Source: Eubacterium sp. 1001713B170207_170306_E7
GTDB taxonomy: Bacteria > Bacillota > Clostridia > Eubacteriales > Eubacteriaceae
Assembly: GCF_015547515.1 (NCBI RefSeq)
Contig: NZ_JADMVE010000002.1
Span: forward strand, 124,001-188,000
Direction: 5' to 3'
DNA: 64,000 nt
Made by a program: the position numbers and the translations under genes. Positions 59,394 through 64,000 of this stretch are shown piece by piece (within the stretch, counting starts at the first letter, position 1; each line of letters opens with the position of its first letter). Below the pieces are notes generated by a model that did not search any database, was not told the DNA's origin, and saw only the letters and a program-made list of their open reading frames with translations.

Positions 59394-61343
59394 ATGAGAC
59401 AATACTTTAAGCGTTTGGCGAAGAAAATGATGACGCTTGCGTTTGCCCTGTTATTCACCATTGGTACAATGCCGGCAGCCCTCGCCGAGAGCGGGGATTC
59501 AAAGGATTTAACCAGCCTTCTTACCGATTTACATGTCGATATGAGCCTGAAGCGGGCCGACAGCACCATAGTGCCCATCATAGTGGATAATGAGAAGGAC
59601 CCGAACTTTAACGAAACCCTGGTTTCCGGCAGTACGGTCCTTTTAGGCATTACCTGGACCCTGGACGAAGCGGATTTTTACGGCCAGGTCAAGGCCGGCG
59701 ACTATTTCGCCATCGACCTTCCCAGCGATTACTTTACCTTCCAGAACACCACCCTGAGCACGCCGCTTGTCTACAACGGCGAAACCCTGGGCCACTGGGG
59801 CGTCCGGGACAATAAGATTCAGTTTATTCTGAGCGATACCGGCGCCCAGAAACGCTATATCAAGGGTTATTTTAACGCGAGCGGCACCCTGAAGGTTACC
59901 GAGCCCGGCGATATCGAGATCGAGATCGGCAACGTGACCCTGCCGCCAATTCCGGTGGAGCCCTCCACGCCGCCCACCCCGGACCCGGACGTCGATTTTC
60001 CCTTTGAGAACTCCACTGCGCCCGCTCAAAAGCTGATTTCCAAAAACGGCTTTACCTACGCAGGCTCCGAGTCCATTACCTGGAATATCCCGGTCAATTA
60101 CGACACGATGGTCGCCGCCGCCGTACACACCAGCCCTCCTGTCACACCGCTGAAAAACGCCGTGGTCGAGGATACCCTGGAAAAAGACCAGACCATCCAA
60201 TCCGTCAGCATTCAGTCCGTGGTCTATCGGCCGCGGAACGCCCTCGGAGAGCTCAGCCTCGAGTGGGGCGCCACCATCACACTCACCGACCAGTTCACCG
60301 AGCTCAACCAGGTAGACGGTGAGAGCCAGGATGCCTTTAAGGCCCGGGTCAAGGGGTACGGCTCGCCCGCCTACGGCGTCAGTACCGATCAAAAATACCT
60401 GATCATCAGCCTGGGTGACGTGCCCGGAAACGGCGTGAGAATGGCGGAGGATGATACTGCCCTGCGCGCGCGGTTCAAGAGAAGCAACAGCCGCCTCACC
60501 GACGCCGAGCTCGACGCCATGGTTAAATCCTGGGGAAGCGGCGGCGCCGCGGGGGGCGAAGTCGTCGGCTATTACATCGTCATCCAGGCCGAGAATGGCC
60601 GCGCCCATGAGCAGTACAGCAATACCGCCACCCTCACCACCACAGACAGCGCCCCGGTAGAGGCCAGCACGTCCGTTAAACTGCAGGATCTGCAGGGCGG
60701 CATTGAGGCCGGCGAGCCCCACAGCGTGCGCCTGGAAAAACGGAGCGAGGAGGAGGGAACCCTTCTGGAAAACGCCTCCTTCCAGCTGGAAGTGCTGCAA
60801 AACGGCCAGTTCGTGCCCTACCAGCCCACAGACGGCGGCGGGCAGACCCGAGCCACCGGCCCGGACGGTGTGGTGGAATTTAAGCAGCTGGGCTCCGGCA
60901 CCTACCGCTTTGTGGAAACCACCGCGGCCCCGGGCTACGATAAGAACAGCGTGGTCTACAGCCCCGAGACCTTTACCATCAGCACCGCGGACGCCCAGGG
61001 CGTCGTGGTCACGGCCACCAACCGGCGGATACCCATAGAGCCGGTTGATCCAGAGCCGCCGGTCGACCCGGAACCCCCGGTTGATCCGGAGCCGCCAGTC
61101 GATCCTGAAATCCCGACCGACCCAGAGCCCCCGGTTGATCCCGAAACCCCGGCCAATCCAGAGCCCCCGGCCGAACCAGCCCCTCAGAAGCCGGACACCC
61201 CCGGCGGCCAGAGCACTAAAACGGCTGCGCCCGGCACCGCCAACCCCAAAACCGGCCTTGCCGACGTCAGCGCCGCCGCCACCCTGCTCGCCCTTCTGGC
61301 AGGCAGCAGCGCCGGACTGATGGCCCTGCGCCGGAAAAAGTAA
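59394..61343 (+). CDS. Cell-wall-anchored adhesin-like protein with SpaA/Cna-B domain (NPKTG)
   Basis: This is a 649-residue secreted protein. The signal peptide ends PAALAES (~33). Two adhesin-type beta-sandwich regions follow (~45-200 and ~210-440). A Cna-B/SpaA-like domain (~450-550, SVRLEKRSEEEGTLLENASFQLEVL, then YRFVETTAAPGY) has the Lys and Glu positions that form isopeptide bonds in such domains. A (PEPPVDPE)-type Pro repeat (~555-605) leads to NPKTG, a hydrophobic helix and RRKK. It is probably an adhesin or pilin-like subunit. AAGGAG precedes the ATG at 59394. No sortase gene is adjacent within the window. Confidence 0.85.
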   Translation: MRQYFKRLAKKMMTLAFALLFTIGTMPAALAESGDSKDLTSLLTDLHVDMSLKRADSTIVPIIVDNEKDPNFNETLVSGSTVLLGITWTLDEADFYGQVKAGDYFAIDLPSDYFTFQNTTLSTPLVYNGETLGHWGVRDNKIQFILSDTGAQKRYIKGYFNASGTLKVTEPGDIEIEIGNVTLPPIPVEPSTPPTPDPDVDFPFENSTAPAQKLISKNGFTYAGSESITWNIPVNYDTMVAAAVHTSPPVTPLKNAVVEDTLEKDQTIQSVSIQSVVYRPRNALGELSLEWGATITLTDQFTELNQVDGESQDAFKARVKGYGSPAYGVSTDQKYLIISLGDVPGNGVRMAEDDTALRARFKRSNSRLTDAELDAMVKSWGSGGAAGGEVVGYYIVIQAENGRAHEQYSNTATLTTTDSAPVEASTSVKLQDLQGGIEAGEPHSVRLEKRSEEEGTLLENASFQLEVLQNGQFVPYQPTDGGGQTRATGPDGVVEFKQLGSGTYRFVETTAAPGYDKNSVVYSPETFTISTADAQGVVVTATNRRIPIEPVDPEPPVDPEPPVDPEPPVDPEIPTDPEPPVDPETPANPEPPAEPAPQKPDTPGGQSTKTAAPGTANPKTGLADVSAAATLLALLAGSSAGLMALRRKK

Positions 61344-61360
61344 ACCATAGAGAACACAGC

Positions 61361-61387
61361 AAAGCCCCGGAATACTCCGGGGCTTTT
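61361..61387 (+). terminator. Terminator of the surface-protein gene
   Basis: AAAGCCCCGG/CCGGGGCTTTT, 6-nt loop. A diverged second copy stands at 61628, beyond the inverted repeat element. Confidence 0.88.
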
Positions 61388-61405
61388 AGCGTGCCCAAAA
61401 TTCAG

Positions 61406-61595
61406 GAGACGAAGCCTTTTACCTAAGGAAGAAAAAAGCGTCCTGCGGGCACAGCCCTTGCGCTGGTATCCTCCTCACTAAATATGGATGCGTTATCTCG
61501 CCAGTGTCCGGCTGTTCCGTCAAAGCGGTACGGCACCCGGCCGTTTGCAAAAATGCCTGGACCTTTTTTCTTATCTGGATAAAAGGCGCAGTCCC
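61406..61595 (-). repeat. 190-bp intergenic element, copy D (inverted)
   Basis: A 190-bp copy in reverse orientation. GAGACGAAGCCTTTTACC is at the left and GGATAAAAGGCGCAGTCCC at the right, with CCAGTGTCCGGCTG in the middle. The inner segment is the most diverged of the six, but the ends are well kept. Confidence 0.85.
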
Positions 61596-61627
61596 GGCCG
61601 CCGCCACCTTTTTGACCACCCCAGGCA

Positions 61628-61650
61628 CCGGAATCATCCGGGGCTTTTTT
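61628..61650 (+). terminator. Second, diverged copy of the flanking terminator
   Basis: CCGGAATCATCCGGGGCTTTTTT repeats the 3' part of the 61361 hairpin (three loop changes), on the other side of copy D. The rest of the gap up to 61739 has TATAAT at 61685 and the palindrome ATGACCGTCAT at 61660. Confidence 0.6.
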
Positions 61651-61739
61651 CTGTCTGTATGACCGTCATATGACCGGCTTTGCTTATAATGAAATTATAT
61701 TGGGCCGATAGGACCGTTTTGCAGAAAGGAGACAGAGCC

Positions 61740-63227
61740 GTGAAGCAGCTACAAAGGAAGTCACTCTACCGTTACGCGGCGGCGCTGTTCGCCTTTCTGT
61801 GCTACCTGGGCCTCTGCCTGGCCGTGTTTTTCGTCGGTATTCAGCGGGCAGTGGAGCAGAACACCCAGGTCATTCTGGCCGACAACGTGGCCAGACAGAG
61901 CAGCCTGATGGTCTCCCTGATGGATATCGAGTTCGAGACCCTGAACGGGCTGGCCGCCTACATCGGCAGCCAGAGCGAAAGCGGGGGCAGCCAGGCCCTC
62001 ATGAGCGCCATGACCGGCGAGAGCAAGTTCCACCGGATCTCCTATTTCGACCAGGACGGCACCGGCTACTCCAATGAGGGGCCCGTCAGCATGGATGCCC
62101 GGAACCGCGACTTTTTTAAAAAGAGCATCCAGGGACAGGATGCCCTGAGCGAGCCTTACGAGAGCCATATGGACAGCGACGCGGGGCAGGAATACGTCGC
62201 CCTGTCCGTGCCCGTTTACCGGGACGGGGCCGTCACCGGCGTGCTGGTGGGCAGCTACGACGTGCGCCATATCAGCCAGATCCCCTTCAGCGATCTGTAC
62301 AGCGGCAGCGGCTATGTCTACATTGTCAACAAGGACGGCAAGGTTATCGCCATGGACAGCCGCTACAGCGGCAATGGGTATTCGGTCGATTTCTATGATT
62401 ATTACAGCCGGTTTACCTTTGGGCATGGCGCCAGCCTGGACAGTGTAAGGGAGGATTTTGACCGCGGAAGCAGCGGTGTGCACCTGCTCAAAAACAGCAG
62501 CGACGCCCTTTACCTGGCCTACGAGCCCATCGGCTATAACGGTTGGTTTCTGTGCTACGTGGTGCCGCAGGAGAGTGCCCAGCAGTCCTACGCCTTTATC
62601 CGGGAGTACGAGGTGGCCCTGTCCCTGTTCGTGGTGGCCGGGCTCATCATCCTGCTCTCCGTCATGCAGTACATCAATGTCAAAGACCGGAAGCAGCTCG
62701 TGGCCAAAGCCGAGACCGACGCCATGACCGGCCTGCTCAATGCGGTCAGCACCCGGGAGGCCATCAACGGCTGGCTGTCCGGAGAGCAGACCCGGGGCAT
62801 GCAGGCGCTGATCATGCTGGACATCGATAAGTTTAAGGACGTCAACGACACTTACGGCCACGCGGTGGGCGACGCGGCCCTGCGCCGGTCTGCCGAGCTT
62901 CTGAGACAGCATTTCAGGGAGAGCGATGTGGTGGGCCGCGTGGGCGGGGATGAGTTCATCATTTTCATGAAAAACATCCCGGACGGCTGCGTTGTGGAAA
63001 AACAGCTTTCCCGGCTGTGCGAGGCCTTCCACAGGCTGCACATCGCCGAAGCCCCCGGGCTGCGGCTCACCTGCAGCGCCGGCGCCGCCCTTGTGCCCGG
63101 GGACGGCATGGATTTTGAGAGCCTGTATAAAAAAGCCGACGAAGCCATGTACCGCGTCAAGCGCGGCAGCCGCGACGGCTTCCATATTTATAAGGAACCA
63201 GACGACAAGGAGGAGGGAACCCCATGA
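61740..63227 (+). CDS. Cache-GGDEF diguanylate cyclase
   Basis: This is a 495-residue membrane enzyme. Helices at ~12-35 and ~293-313 flank a dCache sensor (SYFDQDGTGYSNEGPVSMDARNRDFFKK, SDLYSGSGYVYIVNKDGKVIAMDSRY). A GGDEF domain follows (~325-490) with GRVGGDEFIIF and I-site RESD. It should make c-di-GMP on binding an external small molecule such as an amino or carboxylic acid. The GTG at 61740 has AAAGGAG upstream, and the earlier in-frame ATG at 61680 lies inside the promoter region. It overlaps the next gene by ATGA. Confidence 0.9.
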   Translation: MKQLQRKSLYRYAAALFAFLCYLGLCLAVFFVGIQRAVEQNTQVILADNVARQSSLMVSLMDIEFETLNGLAAYIGSQSESGGSQALMSAMTGESKFHRISYFDQDGTGYSNEGPVSMDARNRDFFKKSIQGQDALSEPYESHMDSDAGQEYVALSVPVYRDGAVTGVLVGSYDVRHISQIPFSDLYSGSGYVYIVNKDGKVIAMDSRYSGNGYSVDFYDYYSRFTFGHGASLDSVREDFDRGSSGVHLLKNSSDALYLAYEPIGYNGWFLCYVVPQESAQQSYAFIREYEVALSLFVVAGLIILLSVMQYINVKDRKQLVAKAETDAMTGLLNAVSTREAINGWLSGEQTRGMQALIMLDIDKFKDVNDTYGHAVGDAALRRSAELLRQHFRESDVVGRVGGDEFIIFMKNIPDGCVVEKQLSRLCEAFHRLHIAEAPGLRLTCSAGAALVPGDGMDFESLYKKADEAMYRVKRGSRDGFHIYKEPDDKEEGTP

Positions 63228-63523
63228 CAAAAAAAGCAAGAAAAATACTGACCGCGCTGGTGCTCCTGCTGGCATTTGGCGCCCTGCCCGTCATGGCGGC
63301 CAGCTACAGAGTGAGCGTCAGCAGCGCAGACATCACCCTGAGCATACCCGGCGGAGCCAGGACGCAAGCCGCCGAAACCATCGCGGCCGATCCCGTCCCC
63401 CTGGCCGGGCCGGAGAGCGGAAATGACGAGGTTTCCGGCCTGATTATGGCCGGGCTGGGCGCAGTGGCGGTGGCGTCCGTCATCGCCCTGTATATTATCA
63501 GGAAAGCCTCCAAAATTGAGTGA
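63224..63523 (+). CDS. Small exported single-span protein
   Basis: This 99-residue protein has a signal peptide (cleavage near VMAAS, ~26), a ~45-residue external segment and a C-terminal membrane helix (~70-92) with a short basic tail. No sorting motif or known domain was found. It overlaps the diguanylate cyclase by 4 bp, so the two are translationally coupled, and it precedes a TasA-like gene by ~180 bp. A role in the same surface or biofilm process is inferred only from context. Confidence 0.72.
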   Translation: MTKKARKILTALVLLLAFGALPVMAASYRVSVSSADITLSIPGGARTQAAETIAADPVPLAGPESGNDEVSGLIMAGLGAVAVASVIALYIIRKASKIE

Positions 63524-63701
63524 GCGCTGCTTGAAAAAGCCTTTTTAAGACCGCGAACGCGGTAAAATAAAGTCATATGGTTTTAAAAATACGCCCGTGT
63601 GTGTGACTGCTGTGTGACAACCCCTGCGTATAATCATAGACAAGAGCATAAATTATCGAGGTGAAAACCCTTTGAAGCATCAATATAAGGAGCAAAGTCC
63701 A

Positions 63702-64000
63702 ATGAAAAAGAAAAGAAATATCCTGATCATTGTCGCCATTATCGCCATTGTAGCGGCAATCGGCAGCACGATGGCAGCCTTTGTCGCCTCGACAACCACC
63801 CAGAAAGACGTGTCTACAGCCAGGCTGGGCATTAAAATTGTCCAGGACCGCGACCAGGACGCCAAGGTGAAAGACCTGGAAACCAGCAGCGACAGCAGCG
63901 CCAGTTTCCAGTACGTTGGCGTGCCCGGTGACACCATCGGGGAAAAAATAGCGGTTCAGACCGACGCGGGCAGCAAGGAAAGCTACATCCGCGTGACCAT
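63702..64000 (+). CDS. TasA/camelysin-like, SipW-type secreted protein (3' truncated by window end)
   Basis: The first 99 codons are visible. AAGGAG stands 9 nt before the ATG. A basic start and long hydrophobic segment (KKKRNILIIVAIIAIVAAIGSTMAAFVAST) are followed by a short Thr/Ala stretch and TARLGIKIVQDRD, then VGVPGDTIGEKIAVQTDAGSKESYIRVT. This matches the opening of SipW-dependent proteins such as TasA and camelysin, in which a PGD motif and a Y-I/V-R-V strand begin the beta-sandwich. Such proteins form extracellular fibres or surface proteases. The end and any SipW peptidase lie outside the window. Confidence 0.72.
   Translation, partial: MKKKRNILIIVAIIAIVAAIGSTMAAFVASTTTQKDVSTARLGIKIVQDRDQDAKVKDLETSSDSSASFQYVGVPGDTIGEKIAVQTDAGSKESYIRVT

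Noticed and set aside
61761-63275. 504-codon open frame on the minus strand
   Set aside because: Antisense to the Cache-GGDEF gene, whose motifs are intact. Long antisense frames are common in this GC-biased coding DNA.

Overview
The window looks like chromosome of an anaerobic, acetogenic member of the Eubacteriaceae (Eubacterium limosum/callanderi or a close relative). This is inferred from gene content: a pyrrolysine-free MttB-type methyltransferase with its corrinoid protein and methyl-corrinoid:tetrahydrofolate methyltransferase, an arginine deiminase route, an Asp23/AmaP operon, a Veg protein, NPxTG-type wall proteins and many c-di-GMP proteins. No rRNA, tRNA or CRISPR array was seen.

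Layout. 1-855 is the 3' end of ileS. 1109-5338 holds a membrane-anchored AraC-type regulator, a DMT permease with a C-terminal extension and a convergent APH-fold kinase. 5699-9668 is a four-gene methylamine/betaine-type methyltransferase operon (MttB family, DMT permease, pterin methyltransferase, corrinoid protein) behind a strong sigma-A-type promoter. 9824-11295 carries another DMT permease and a GNAT acetyltransferase. 11420-14830 is a zinc-type ABC transporter operon with a small Cys/His membrane protein in front and a lipoprotein behind. 15090-16581 is an amaP/DUF2273/asp23 operon. 16608-21659 has two large GGDEF-EAL proteins. 21744-23763 is aroF-pheA preceded by a Phe-rich leader peptide and attenuator. 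23846-25385 has a LUD protein and a HAD phosphatase. 26151-31485 is a six-gene catabolic operon (DapA-like aldolase, DeoC, SDR, FGGY kinase, DUF89 phosphatase, MIF-like tautomerase) with a convergent SorC/DeoR-type regulator, and both promoter regions share TTGAACA/TGTTCAA sites. 32947-42910 has veg, arginine deiminase, a repeat-rich lipoprotein, a wall protein, ornithine carbamoyltransferase and a phosphohexomutase. 43432-46878 is a large subtilase. 46997-55430 is a block of five c-di-GMP genes. 55608-58061 is a compact GC-rich phage-like replication/regulation module, followed by DUF1659, DUF2922 and a peptidase M15 protein. 59394-63523 has an NPKTG wall protein, a Cache-GGDEF protein and a small exported protein, and the window ends in a TasA-like SipW-type protein.

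The most unusual structure is a dispersed 188-190 bp element with imperfect terminal inverted repeats. There are six clear copies (25413, 36355, 36614, 42970, 43178 and, inverted, 61406) plus one possible degenerate copy near 18.6 kb. All clear copies lie downstream of genes next to rho-independent terminators, and at three loci the terminator hairpin itself is duplicated on either side of the element. Other points of note are the Phe leader attenuator, the shared operators of the SorC operon, the uncharacterised methyltransferase system, and three composite GGDEF-EAL proteins that all have broken GGDEF and intact EAL sites.

All functional calls rest on motif reading and remembered family features. 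No database search was possible.
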